Shown here piece by piece: positions 23,001 to 31,082 of a DNA stretch of 64,000 nucleotides. Location: NCBI GenBank assembly GCA_919901855.1, contig CAKKQC010000032.1, forward strand, positions 10,588 through 74,587, read 5' to 3'. Position 1 is the stretch's first letter. Each line of letters begins with the position of its first letter. Below the pieces are notes generated by a model. It was given only the letters and a program-made list of their open reading frames with translations. It was not told the origin of the DNA and searched no databases. The DNA is from a bacterium (lineage in GTDB: Bacteria > Oederibacteriota > CAKKQC01). The position numbers were made by a program, and so were the translations under genes.

Positions 23001-26000
23001 GCCATACTTCTTGAGGGGACCGGCGGGGCGACGGCGGTCGGCGGGCCGACACCGGCCATGCCGGTGACGATTCCGGGCGGCACCTCCATGGTCTTCACGT
23101 GGACGTACAGTGGGACGGCGGCCGGGACGGTGCGGTTCACGACGACGGTGACGGCGGCCGACGGCAATGCGGGGTGGGCGGTGACGACGGGCCCGGTGAT
23201 GTCGGGGGCGGTCGTGATCGAGACCCCGGCGGCGCTCGCCGCGGCGGTGGCGATGCTGCCGGCGCAGGTGAGTGTGGGCCAGGGCTTCCTCGTGACGGTG
23301 ACGGTCACCAATTCCGGCATGGCCGGGGCGACCTCCGTCGCCCCGGCCATGCTTGCCGCAAGTGGAACGGGGGCAGTCGTGCTGGTGGATGGTCCATTCC
23401 CCTCAATCCCCGTTCCACTTGCGGGGGGCGGGGCGGTCACGTTCACGTGGACGATGACGGCCTCCTCCGCGGGGAGCATGGTCCTGACCTCGACGGTGAC
23501 GGGGACCGACGCGAACACGGCCGCGGCACTCACGACGGGGCCGAAGACGGCGTCGGGCGTGATCCAGACCGTGGCGGCGCTGACGGCTTCGCTCGAGGCA
23601 TTCCCCAGTCCGCGGAACACGGGGCAGGGGTTCCTGCTGACGCTGACGGTGACGAACTCGGGCCAGGCGGCGGCGACGGGCGTGGACTCTTCGGCCTTCC
23701 TTCTCGAGGGGACCGGCGGGGCCGCGGTCGTCGGTGGGCCGACGCCGGCCATGCCGGTGACGATTCCGGGCGGCACCTCCATGGTCTTCACGTGGACGTA
23801 CGCGGGATCGGCGGACGGAACCGTGCGGTTCACGACGACGGTGACCGCGGTGGACGGCAACGCGGGGTGGGCGGTGACGACGGGTCCGGTGATGTCGGGC
23901 GTGGTCGTGATCGAGACCCCGGCGGCGCTGGCCGCCGCGGTCGCCATGCTGCCGGCGCAGGTGAGTGTCGGCCAGTCGTTCCTCGTGACGGTGACGGTCA
24001 CCAATTCGGGTGGGGCGATGGCGACCGGCGTGACGGCGGCACCCCTGCTCGAGACCGGGGCGGGAGTGACGGTCTCCGGCGGGCCGTGGCCGGCAGGACC
24101 GGCGAGCCTCGGGGCGGGAGTGGCGGTGACGTTCACCTGGACGTTCACGGCGGCGTCGGCTGGCACCGCGCTCTTCACGGCGACGGCGACGGGGACGGAC
24201 GCTAATACGGCGGCCGCGCTGTCCTCGGGCCCGGCATCGGTGTCCGGGGTGATCCAGACGGCGGCCTCGCTGTCCGCGGCGCTGGCCGCGTTCCCGAGCC
24301 CGCGGAACACCGGCCAGGGCTTCCTCGTGACGCTGACGATCACGAATACGGGCCAGGCGTCCGCGCTTGGGGTCGACGCATCCGGGTTCCTGCTTGAAGG
24401 GACGGGCGGGGCGACGGTCGTCGGCGGACCGACGCCGGTTCTGCCGGCCACGATTCCGGGCGGCGCCTCCATGGTCTTTACATGGACGTACAGCGGGGCG
24501 ACGGCGGGGACGGTGCGGTTCACGACAACGGTGGCGGGGACGGATGCGAACAGCGCAGCGGCAGTGACGACGGGCCCGGTGATGTCGGGGGCGGTCGTGA
24601 TCGAGACCCCGGCGGCGCTCGCCGCGGCGGTGGCGATGCTGCCGGCGCAGGTGAGTGTGGGCCAGGGCTTCCTCGTGACGGTGACGGTGACCAATTCGGG
24701 GGGGGCGACGGCGGCCGGGGTGGCGGCGGCGCCCTTGCTGGAGACCGGCGCAGGTGTGACGCCCGTGGGCGGCCCGTGGCCCGCGGGCCCGGTCAGCCTT
24801 GGCACTGGGACCGCCGTCACGTTCACCTGGACGTTCACGGCGGCGTCGGCTGGCACCGCGCTCTTCACGGCGACGGCGACGGGGACGGACGCTAATACGG
24901 CGGCCGCGCTGTCCTCGGGCCCGGCATCGGTGTCCGGGGTGATCCAGACGGCGGCCTCGCTGTCCGCGGCGCTGGCCGCGTTCCCGAGCCCGCGGAACAC
25001 CGGCCAGGGCTTCCTCGTGACGCTGACGATCACGAATACGGGCCAGGCGTCCGCGCTTGGGGTCGACGCATCCGGGTTCCTGCTTGAAGGGACGGGCGGG
25101 GCGACGGTCGTCGGCGGACCGACGCCGGTTCTGCCGGCCACGATTCCGGGCGGCGCCTCCATGGTCTTTACATGGACGTACAGCGGGGCGACGGCGGGGA
25201 CGGTGCGGTTCACGACAACGGTGGCGGGGACGGATGCGAACAGCGCGGCGGCGCTGACGACAGGATCGGTCATGTCGGGCGTGGTCGTGGTGCAGACTCC
25301 GGCGGCGGTTCAGGCCGCGCTGGCCGCTCTTCCCTCGACCGTCGGCGTCGGGCAGGACTTCCTGGTGACGCTGACGGTGACGAATACGGGCGGGACGACG
25401 GCGACCGGCGTGAGCGCGCCGGAGCCGGTCGTGGCGGGCACGGGGGTCGCGTCCTTCCTCGCGGGACCGTTGCCGGCGATGCCGGTCACGCTCGTGGGCG
25501 GGGCCAGCGTCACGTTCACCTGGACGTTCAGCGGCGCGTCTTCCGGCCTGGTCGATCTCACCACGACGGTTACGGGGACCGATGCGAACACGGCGGCGGC
25601 GGTCTCGACGGGGCCGGTGGTCGTCGGTCCGGTCACGATCGTGCCGTCCGGTACCCTGGTGTCGCGGGTGACGGTGACGGTATTGCCGGTGTCGGTGGGT
25701 CAGTGGATAACGGTGGCGCTGACGGTCACGAACGACGGAGGGGTGCCGGCGAACGCCGTGATCCCCGGAGTCGTGAACGCGTCGACGGCGGCGCTCGCGC
25801 TGGTCTCGGGTCCGGTGCCGGCGGGGCCGGTGACGCTGGGGCCGGGCGCGGCGCAGGTCTTCGTGTGGACGTTCTCGGCGTCGGGGGCGGGATCCTTGGC
25901 TCTCAGTCTGACGACGACGGGGACGGACGGGGGGACGGGGGATCCGCTCTACACGTTCCAGTCCGTGTTCGTGCCGGTGGCGGTGCAGACGCCGGCGACG

Positions 26001-29000
26001 CTCGCCGCCTCGGTCGCCATGCTGCCGCCGCAGTTGAGCGTTGGCCAGCCGTTCCTGGTGACGGTGACGGTGACCAATACGGGGCAGGCCGGCGCGACCG
26101 GCGTGGCCCCGGCGGGCCCGGAGGTCGCGGGGCCGGGTGCCGCGACGGTCGTGGCGGGACCAACCCCGGCGTCCCCGATGCCGCTCGCCGGGGGGGCATC
26201 GGTCACGTTCACGTGGACGATGACGGCGTCGGCCGCGGGGATCGTCGGGTTCACGGCGACGGTGACCGGCGCGGACGGCAATGCGGGATGGGCGCTGACG
26301 ACCGGGCCGGTGACGGCGGCGGGCACGATCCAGACGGCGGCCGCACTAACCGCGTCGCTCGACGCGTTCCCGACGCCACGGAACGTGGCCCAGGGCTTCC
26401 TCGTGACGCTGACGGTCGCGAACTCGGGCGGGGCGGCGGCGACGGGCGTGAACGCGTCCGCCTTCCTGCTCGAGGGGACGGGGGCGGCGTCGGTGAGCGC
26501 CGGACCGAACCCGGCCCTGCCGGTGACGATCTCCGGCGGCGCGACCCGGGTCTTCACGTGGACGCTGACGGGGTCGACGGCGGGGACGGTCTGGGCGACG
26601 ACGACGGTGAGCGGAGCCGACGCCAACAGCGGCGTCGTGCTGACCGCGGGGCCCGCGTGGTCCGGCGTCGTGGTCGTGCAGGCGCCGGCTGCACTCGCGG
26701 CCTCGGCGGCGGCCCTGCCCGCGACCGTCGGGGTCGGGCAGGCCATGTTCCTGACCGTGACGGTGACCAATACGGGACAGGCGACGGCGACCGGGGTGGC
26801 GCCGGCCGCGCCGGTGGCGGGCGGGACGGGCGCGCTCTCGGCCGTGGCCGGGCCTTTCCCGGCTGGTTCCGTGACCATCGCGGGCGGGGCGATGGTGGTC
26901 TTCACGTGGACTTACGACGGGGCATCGGTAGGGTCCGTCGGGCTGACCACGACGGTGACCGGGACGGACGCGAACACGGCGGCGGCGCTGACGACGGGGC
27001 CGGTGACGGTCGCGCCGATCACGGTCGTGCCGGCGGGCAGTCTCCTGCCCGCGGTCTCGGTCTCGCCCATGCCGGTCTCGGTCGGCCAGCAGATCCGGGT
27101 CGCGCTGACGGTCACGAACACGGGCGGCACGGCGGCGAACAACGTGACGCCGGCGCTGGTCGACGGTTCGGCCGCGGCGCTGACGCTCCTGTCGGGGCCC
27201 GTCCCGCCGGGGCCGGTGACGCTCGCCTCGGGGGCGGGTACGACCTTCGTCTGGACCTTCTCGGCCGCGGGGGCGGGCGCTGTGGCGTTGAGCCTGACCG
27301 CGACGGGGACCGACGGGGGGTCGGGCGATCCGCTCTACACGGCCATGGACGTGGCCGGCCTCGTGCAGACGCCGGCGGCGCTCGCCGCGTCGGCGGCAGC
27401 ATACGCGGGGAGTGTCTGCGGTCCGTTTCTCGTCACGCTCACGGTGACCAACACCGGGCAGGCAACTGCGGTGGGGGTCAACGCGTTGGGGCCGGTTGAC
27501 TACTTCGACGCCGGGAGTCCTCTCCCGATCGGTCCCTCGACGCCGGCGATGCCGGTGGCACTCGCGGGGGGAGCGGCGGTGACCTTCACCTGGACGCACG
27601 TGGGCGGAGTGCCTGGCACCTACATTCTGACCTCGACGGCCTTCGGGACCGACCAGAATGACGGGAGCGCGCGGTCCTCGGGTCCGGCGGTGGCGGGGAC
27701 GGTGACGGTGCAGAATTCGGGCGCGCTGGTGGCTTCATCCTCCGCGCCGGTGACTGTGTCGTTTGGTCAGGAGATCGCGGTGCGGCTGACGGTCACGAAC
27801 GCGGGTGGATCCAACGTGACCGGAATTTCGGCGACGGTGTACGTGAACCCGGGGTCGGCGAGCATCGCCGCCGTGAGTTGGCCGCTGAACAGCCTGATGC
27901 TTCCTGCCGGGTCGGCCACGACGTTCGAGTGGCGGTACGCGGCGATCTCCTCCGGCACGGTCAGCTTCACGATGACGGCGGCGGGGCTCACGTGCGGGGC
28001 CGTGCCGATGGTCGTGAGCCGGACGGTGACGGCCACGGTGCAGATCCCGGCGGCACTTGGGGCCGCAGTCGCCATGCTCCCGGCGCAGGTGAGCGTGGGG
28101 CAGGCGTTCCTCGTGACGGTCACCGTGACCAATACGGGCGGGGCGACGGCGACGGGCGTGACGGCGGCGCCCCTGCTCGAGACCGGCGCGGGCGTGACGC
28201 CGGTGGGTGGGCCGTGGCCGGCGGGGCCGGTGACGCTCGGCGGGGCGGCGTCGGTGACCTTCACGTGGACCTTCTCGGCGGCGTCGGCGGGGACCGCGAT
28301 CTTCACGGCGACGGCGACGGGCACGGACGCGAACACGGCGGCGGCGCTGACGTCGGGGCCGGTGTCGGTCTCGGGCCTCGTGCAGATGCCGGCGGCGCTC
28401 GACATAGCTGCCGTCCTGTTCCCGGCCAGCGTCGGACAGGGGCAGGCCCTCTGGCTCACGGTGACCGTGACCAATATCGGGCAGGCCGCGGCCACGGTGG
28501 TGGTGCCGGCGACGCCGGCGGTGTGGGGATCCGGCTCGGTTGTGGCCGGCGCGGGCCCGTGGCCGGCGGCGCCGGTGACCGTGGCCGGCGGAAGCGCGGT
28601 CACTTTCACGTGGACGTACGTCGGCGGCGCGGTGGGCAGCGCGGGCCTCACGACGACGGTCACGGGGTTGGATGGGAACGCGGACTGGGTTCTCGCGTCC
28701 GGGCCGATCTCCGCGGGCCCCGTCACGGTCACGCCGGCGGCCGACCTCGTTTCCGCCACGGCGACGTCGCCGCTCCCGGTGTCGGTGGGGCAGTGGATCA
28801 CGGTGGCCTTCACGGTGACGAACGAGGGCGGAACCGCGGCGAACGGCGTGACGCCCGGGCTGGCCAACGCCTCGACCGCGGTCCTGACTCTCGTTACGGG
28901 CCCCGTTCCCGCGGGGCCCCTGGCGCTGGCGCCCGGCGCGGTCGCGACCTTCGTGTGGACGTACTCGTCCGCGGGAGCCGGGACGGTGGCCCTGAGTCTG

Positions 29001-31082
29001 ACCGCGACGGGGACCGACGCCGGGACGGGCGTGCCGGTCTGGACGACGAAGTCCGTGGTCGGCGTGGTGCAGACGCCGGCCTCGATCGCTGCCGCGGTGG
29101 CCGTGCTGCCCGCCTCCGTGGGCGAGGGCCAGGCCTTCCTCGTCACGGTGACCGTGACCAACTCGGGTCAGGCCCCCGCGATCGGCGTCGCGCCGTCACC
29201 CCCGGGTGCCTCGGGCTCGGGAACGGCATCCCTCGCGGGAGGCCCGTGGCCGGCCGCGCCCGTGTCGGTCCCCGGCGGGACGTCGGTCGTCTTCACGTGG
29301 ACCTGCACAGCGGGGACGGCGGGGACCCTTGGGTTCACGGCGACTGTCGCGGGGTCGGACGCGAACTCCGGGGCCGTCTTGACCACGGGGCCGGCCGTCT
29401 CGGCGCCCGTGACCGTGAACCCGGCGGCGACGCTGGTCTCCGCGGGCTCGGTCTCGCCGGCCGCCGTCAGCGCCGGCCAGTGGATCACGGTCACGCTGAC
29501 GGTCACGAACGTGGGCGGAGTCGCCGCGTCCGCGGTGACCCCCGGGCTCGTGAACTCCTCGACGGCGCCGATGACCGCGGTTTCGGGGCCCGTGCCCGCC
29601 GGACCGCTCGGCCTGGCCGCGGGCGCGGCGGCCACCTTCGTCTGGACCTTCTCCACGAACGGGGCGGGGTCGGTGGCGTTCGGACTGACGGCCACCGGCA
29701 CGGACAGCGGTAGCGGCGCGCCGCTCTTCACGGCCGCGGCGCTGTCCTTCCCCGGCGCCGTCACGGCGCCGGCCGCGCTCGCGGCGCGGGCGGCCGTGAT
29801 CCCGCCGCAGGTGAGCGTGGGGCAGGCCTTCCTGCTGACGGTGACCGTCACCAATACGGGCTCTACGTCGGCGACCGGCGTGGTCCCGGCCGGGCCATCG
29901 GCATCGGGCCCCGGCGGCGCGACGGTCGCCGGCGGGCCGCTTCCGGCCGGCCCGGTCACGATCGCCGGCGGTGCCGCGATCACGTTCACTTGGACGATGA
30001 CGGCCTCGTCGGCTGGGACGCTCGCGCTCACGGCGACGGCGGCTGGGGCAGACGCGAGTTCGGGGCTCCCAGTGACGGGCGGGCCCGCGGCGGCGTCGGT
30101 TCTGGTCCAGACTCCGGCGGCGCTCTCGGCCGGGCTCTCGGCCTCGGCGACCACGGTTCGTTTCGGCGAGCCCCTGGTGCTCACGCTGACAATCTCGAAC
30201 TCGGGCTCGGCAGCCGCAACGGGCGTGCCTCTGCCCGACGCCCGGGCGTGGGGAACCGCCGGGGGTATGGTCACTGGCTGGCCGTTCGGGGGGTTCCCGG
30301 CGACGGTGACGGGCGGGGGAACGCTGTCGTTCACTTGGACGGTGACGATGGCCTTCCCCGCGACCGTCGGCTGGTGTCTGACCGTGACCGGGGTTGACGC
30401 CAACACCTGGGGGCCGCTCTCCGTGGTCGCGGCCACCTCTGTCCCCATCACGGTCTTCGGCAACCCCGATGCGTATGTGGCCGCGGTGACGGCCTCGCCA
30501 GCGTCCGTCAACATCGGGGACACGATTACGGTCGTCGTGACCGTGGTGAATCCCGGGCTCTTCGTGGCGACGCTGGTTAATGCCTACGTGGCCGTTGGCG
30601 GGCCAGGACAGGCGGAGCTGATCGCGTCGCTCTCGCCGTCGGCCGATATCACGGGTGCAGGTGGGTCCGCGACCTTCACGTTCACCTACCGGGCTACGGC
30701 ACCAGGAAGCGTGACCTTCACGGGTGGCGCCACGTACATCGGCGCGTCGGGGCCGATCGCGACGATGCCCTCCTCGGCGGTCACGATCCTGGCCGGGGTG
30801 ACGGCGGGCGAGAACCCCAAGGACGTCGTCGTGGGCCCGCACCCGTTCACGCCGGCGCGGGGCGGGACGATGACCTTCAGCCGGATTCCCGCGGGATCGA
30901 CGGTCCGGGTCTTCACGATCGCGGGTGAGCCTGTCGCGACGGTCCGTTCCGACGGGCTCGGCACGGCGGCCTGGAACGGGCGCAACGACGCCGGGTCCGT
31001 GGTCCTGCCGGCCGTGTACCTGTTCGTCGTGGAGTCGCCGGACGGCCGCCGTCACACGGGCAAGCTCCAGGTGGACCGCTGA
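17010..31082 (+). CDS. Giant secreted repeat protein (DUF11-like and CARDB-like modules, C-terminal FlgD-like Ig)
   Basis: The 4690-aa product has a signal peptide within residues 1-37. Two related Thr/Ala-rich modules follow (about 38-250 and 365-570), separated by an Ig-like segment. Then come six DUF11-like repeats (each with TNTG...LTVVDTLAP or LSDTLPAGVTFVS) and about 28 CARDB-like repeats of 110-120 residues with the motif VSVGQxFLVTVTVTNTG. The last ~80 residues are a FlgD-like Ig domain (VGPHPFTPARGG, AAWNGRNDAGSVVLPAVYLFVV). Composition is almost free of Lys and Cys. Such chains are stalk-like surface adhesins. The stop overlaps the next gene's ATG as TGATG, tying it to a PorV-type barrel that may export or anchor it (inference). 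Confidence 0.85.
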   Translation: MKVSGFHLRGANRVFRGRLAAVLAVFACLTPVVGFSAVATVGLPTNATSGNSKTLSINPAGLVGGNILVARILISGVATAPVGPNASWTLRTTSSSVAGNCVLTTWTHTVTAGEVGPYVWTIATNQDWAGGITQYSGVDLFCPVGATGTSNGTSVTTGKRSTFALPEITTQVPNAVVDGSYGVAVKNKTFTQPAGWTRLVAARTGARPPSAGSANRAQAAVGLTGAANTVSVNVTANPYVADLIELDPPDTTGVTLAPAALSFATVKGSSPASQTFTITNTHLKNVCPNQTYAAAVTYSAGWDATNMPAPNVSAVSLAQGATSAAITISIASSLLDTGTYTAVIAITDASGNTAAINVTLSVACSIQREANVATAAAGAATALALTDPGGWSDGDGLVATLVADTTTAPATPAGWTLVASNTTGALGMWMYRAARSGDATTTWTGFASGRLAGVMAAYLNVNNFTPLDAPAFPFAPATTLSGDGNVDTNACTTGTANVDVVAAYAINMTNAGTALTVGAGLTSISGNVSTGAAVGDIVLNVGSDRIVAGAGTPLAETGTVLPSQAASKLGGLCTLRPANVPPAVSVTRLPAAPSQGDTVTYIIAVTNPAGNGPFTDLMLSDTLPAGVTFVSLGVDAAGAGLTLSSNPGAGAVEGAYGTLTTPLAAGSAVTFTLQGVLDCGVVAAQSSTAFARTGGTCGTPGTVLNAFTPGVVAAPAVTVSRDLIAPTQGDLVTYSVVVTNASATAPLNALVFSDSLPAGLSVVSFAADGAGAGLALATAGQVVGASGDFATPVGPGNSVTFTVVARVGCGPGVLVPQSNQAYAQTASNCLRTLSAADTFTPGPVAAPDVTLGHVPAAPAEGGPVTYMIVVRNMGTMSLNSLVVSDTLPAGVSFVSLEAGSDGSGDGLVLSANAGAGAVEGASGVFTPGLELAAGASFTLTLTGTVVCGASGAQSHQAYAETPGGCQKTLSATDAFNLATVGVSVVKTQVVPAAGATIAAGDLVRYRIVVTNTGAVTVTSVLLVDTLAPQVVNVTTTATGFALPAVVSGAGGTVYAWTGAGLTMGPNLSYTFTVTGQAGVTCAATVIGNTAYVSAGTACAAGILSSSAASGTFTLSPPALAVQVQKTMAGGTWPGQAVSYSVIVTNAGSATITNLVIVDTVSPVVVGAVAGTPAGWASPVVTSVASGTLFAWTGSGLTFYPGTTTTFTISGSIGVVCAATQVSNTGFAIAASACSTTVLVTNAVGVLVPAPTIGMSVAKVLLTSPAQRGDPVGYRIVVTNTGTSTVVSLTVVDTLAPQVVAVTTTATGFALPAVADSTSGAGTVYAWSGTGLAMGPGASFTFTITGQLGFSIAPVTVGNTVFVGVADACGAAAGTAASGTFTTATAAVLAASVAAYTSPLCAGDPTLVTVTVTNTGGATALSVGAPDFTLGGTGSAIKAAGPNPAGPVTLAGGASATFTWTYTGGTSGSSEFTTTVAGQDQNSGLALTTGPVTSNAILVRTPGALAVAAAAPAFVSVGQWFAVTLTVTNTGETVVSALTPAIAIGPGAALVTAEPPAPGGTSLAGGASTTFVWTYSAAGSGLVAFTASAAGTTCAATNLVAAVTVSTTLQTPAALVAAAAALPTTVGVGQTFLLTVTVTNTGAAPATGVAPAPPVVAGAGVASFLAGPSPAGPVSLAGGASIVFTWTYSGSSSGVVDLTTTVTGTDVNTVVALSTGAVVAGPVTIVPSGTLVSRETVSALPVSVGQWIRVTFTVTNEGGVAASAVTPGLVNASTAVLALISGPVPAGPLTLAAGGATTFVWTFSASGAGSLALSLTATGTDGGTGDPLYTFQSQFVPVAVQTPAALAAAVAMLPAQVSVGQSFLVTVTVTNTGQAGATGVTPAGPAVGGAGTATVAAGPTPGAPVPVAGGASVTFTWTMTASAAGSVGFTTTVTGADANAGWALTTGPRTAAGLIQTAAALTASLHAFPSPRDTGQAFLVTLTVTNSGAAAATGVDASAILLEGTGGATAVGGPTPAMPVTIPGGTSMVFTWTYSGTAAGTVRFTTTVTAADGNAGWAVTTGPVMSGAVVIETPAALAAAVAMLPAQVSVGQGFLVTVTVTNSGMAGATSVAPAMLAASGTGAVVLVDGPFPSIPVPLAGGGAVTFTWTMTASSAGSMVLTSTVTGTDANTAAALTTGPKTASGVIQTVAALTASLEAFPSPRNTGQGFLLTLTVTNSGQAAATGVDSSAFLLEGTGGAAVVGGPTPAMPVTIPGGTSMVFTWTYAGSADGTVRFTTTVTAVDGNAGWAVTTGPVMSGVVVIETPAALAAAVAMLPAQVSVGQSFLVTVTVTNSGGAMATGVTAAPLLETGAGVTVSGGPWPAGPASLGAGVAVTFTWTFTAASAGTALFTATATGTDANTAAALSSGPASVSGVIQTAASLSAALAAFPSPRNTGQGFLVTLTITNTGQASALGVDASGFLLEGTGGATVVGGPTPVLPATIPGGASMVFTWTYSGATAGTVRFTTTVAGTDANSAAAVTTGPVMSGAVVIETPAALAAAVAMLPAQVSVGQGFLVTVTVTNSGGATAAGVAAAPLLETGAGVTPVGGPWPAGPVSLGTGTAVTFTWTFTAASAGTALFTATATGTDANTAAALSSGPASVSGVIQTAASLSAALAAFPSPRNTGQGFLVTLTITNTGQASALGVDASGFLLEGTGGATVVGGPTPVLPATIPGGASMVFTWTYSGATAGTVRFTTTVAGTDANSAAALTTGSVMSGVVVVQTPAAVQAALAALPSTVGVGQDFLVTLTVTNTGGTTATGVSAPEPVVAGTGVASFLAGPLPAMPVTLVGGASVTFTWTFSGASSGLVDLTTTVTGTDANTAAAVSTGPVVVGPVTIVPSGTLVSRVTVTVLPVSVGQWITVALTVTNDGGVPANAVIPGVVNASTAALALVSGPVPAGPVTLGPGAAQVFVWTFSASGAGSLALSLTTTGTDGGTGDPLYTFQSVFVPVAVQTPATLAASVAMLPPQLSVGQPFLVTVTVTNTGQAGATGVAPAGPEVAGPGAATVVAGPTPASPMPLAGGASVTFTWTMTASAAGIVGFTATVTGADGNAGWALTTGPVTAAGTIQTAAALTASLDAFPTPRNVAQGFLVTLTVANSGGAAATGVNASAFLLEGTGAASVSAGPNPALPVTISGGATRVFTWTLTGSTAGTVWATTTVSGADANSGVVLTAGPAWSGVVVVQAPAALAASAAALPATVGVGQAMFLTVTVTNTGQATATGVAPAAPVAGGTGALSAVAGPFPAGSVTIAGGAMVVFTWTYDGASVGSVGLTTTVTGTDANTAAALTTGPVTVAPITVVPAGSLLPAVSVSPMPVSVGQQIRVALTVTNTGGTAANNVTPALVDGSAAALTLLSGPVPPGPVTLASGAGTTFVWTFSAAGAGAVALSLTATGTDGGSGDPLYTAMDVAGLVQTPAALAASAAAYAGSVCGPFLVTLTVTNTGQATAVGVNALGPVDYFDAGSPLPIGPSTPAMPVALAGGAAVTFTWTHVGGVPGTYILTSTAFGTDQNDGSARSSGPAVAGTVTVQNSGALVASSSAPVTVSFGQEIAVRLTVTNAGGSNVTGISATVYVNPGSASIAAVSWPLNSLMLPAGSATTFEWRYAAISSGTVSFTMTAAGLTCGAVPMVVSRTVTATVQIPAALGAAVAMLPAQVSVGQAFLVTVTVTNTGGATATGVTAAPLLETGAGVTPVGGPWPAGPVTLGGAASVTFTWTFSAASAGTAIFTATATGTDANTAAALTSGPVSVSGLVQMPAALDIAAVLFPASVGQGQALWLTVTVTNIGQAAATVVVPATPAVWGSGSVVAGAGPWPAAPVTVAGGSAVTFTWTYVGGAVGSAGLTTTVTGLDGNADWVLASGPISAGPVTVTPAADLVSATATSPLPVSVGQWITVAFTVTNEGGTAANGVTPGLANASTAVLTLVTGPVPAGPLALAPGAVATFVWTYSSAGAGTVALSLTATGTDAGTGVPVWTTKSVVGVVQTPASIAAAVAVLPASVGEGQAFLVTVTVTNSGQAPAIGVAPSPPGASGSGTASLAGGPWPAAPVSVPGGTSVVFTWTCTAGTAGTLGFTATVAGSDANSGAVLTTGPAVSAPVTVNPAATLVSAGSVSPAAVSAGQWITVTLTVTNVGGVAASAVTPGLVNSSTAPMTAVSGPVPAGPLGLAAGAAATFVWTFSTNGAGSVAFGLTATGTDSGSGAPLFTAAALSFPGAVTAPAALAARAAVIPPQVSVGQAFLLTVTVTNTGSTSATGVVPAGPSASGPGGATVAGGPLPAGPVTIAGGAAITFTWTMTASSAGTLALTATAAGADASSGLPVTGGPAAASVLVQTPAALSAGLSASATTVRFGEPLVLTLTISNSGSAAATGVPLPDARAWGTAGGMVTGWPFGGFPATVTGGGTLSFTWTVTMAFPATVGWCLTVTGVDANTWGPLSVVAATSVPITVFGNPDAYVAAVTASPASVNIGDTITVVVTVVNPGLFVATLVNAYVAVGGPGQAELIASLSPSADITGAGGSATFTFTYRATAPGSVTFTGGATYIGASGPIATMPSSAVTILAGVTAGENPKDVVVGPHPFTPARGGTMTFSRIPAGSTVRVFTIAGEPVATVRSDGLGTAAWNGRNDAGSVVLPAVYLFVVESPDGRRHTGKLQVDR
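24129..24556 (+). repeat. 428-bp segment duplicated exactly 690 bp downstream
   Basis: Identical base for base to 24819-25246. Both lie inside the giant gene and encode the same stretch across two CARDB-like modules. Confidence 0.9.
24819..25246 (+). repeat. Second copy of the 428-bp exact repeat
   Basis: Exact copy of 24129-24556 with a 690-bp period (230 codons, two modules), indicating a recent in-frame unit duplication. Confidence 0.9.

Noticed and set aside
22490-25273. Long open frames antisense to the giant gene (up to 927 codons)
   Set aside because: They result from repetitive GC-rich Thr/Val/Ala codons read on the other strand; their composition (Pro/Val/Ala only, no domain) and conflict with a clearly real gene rule them out.
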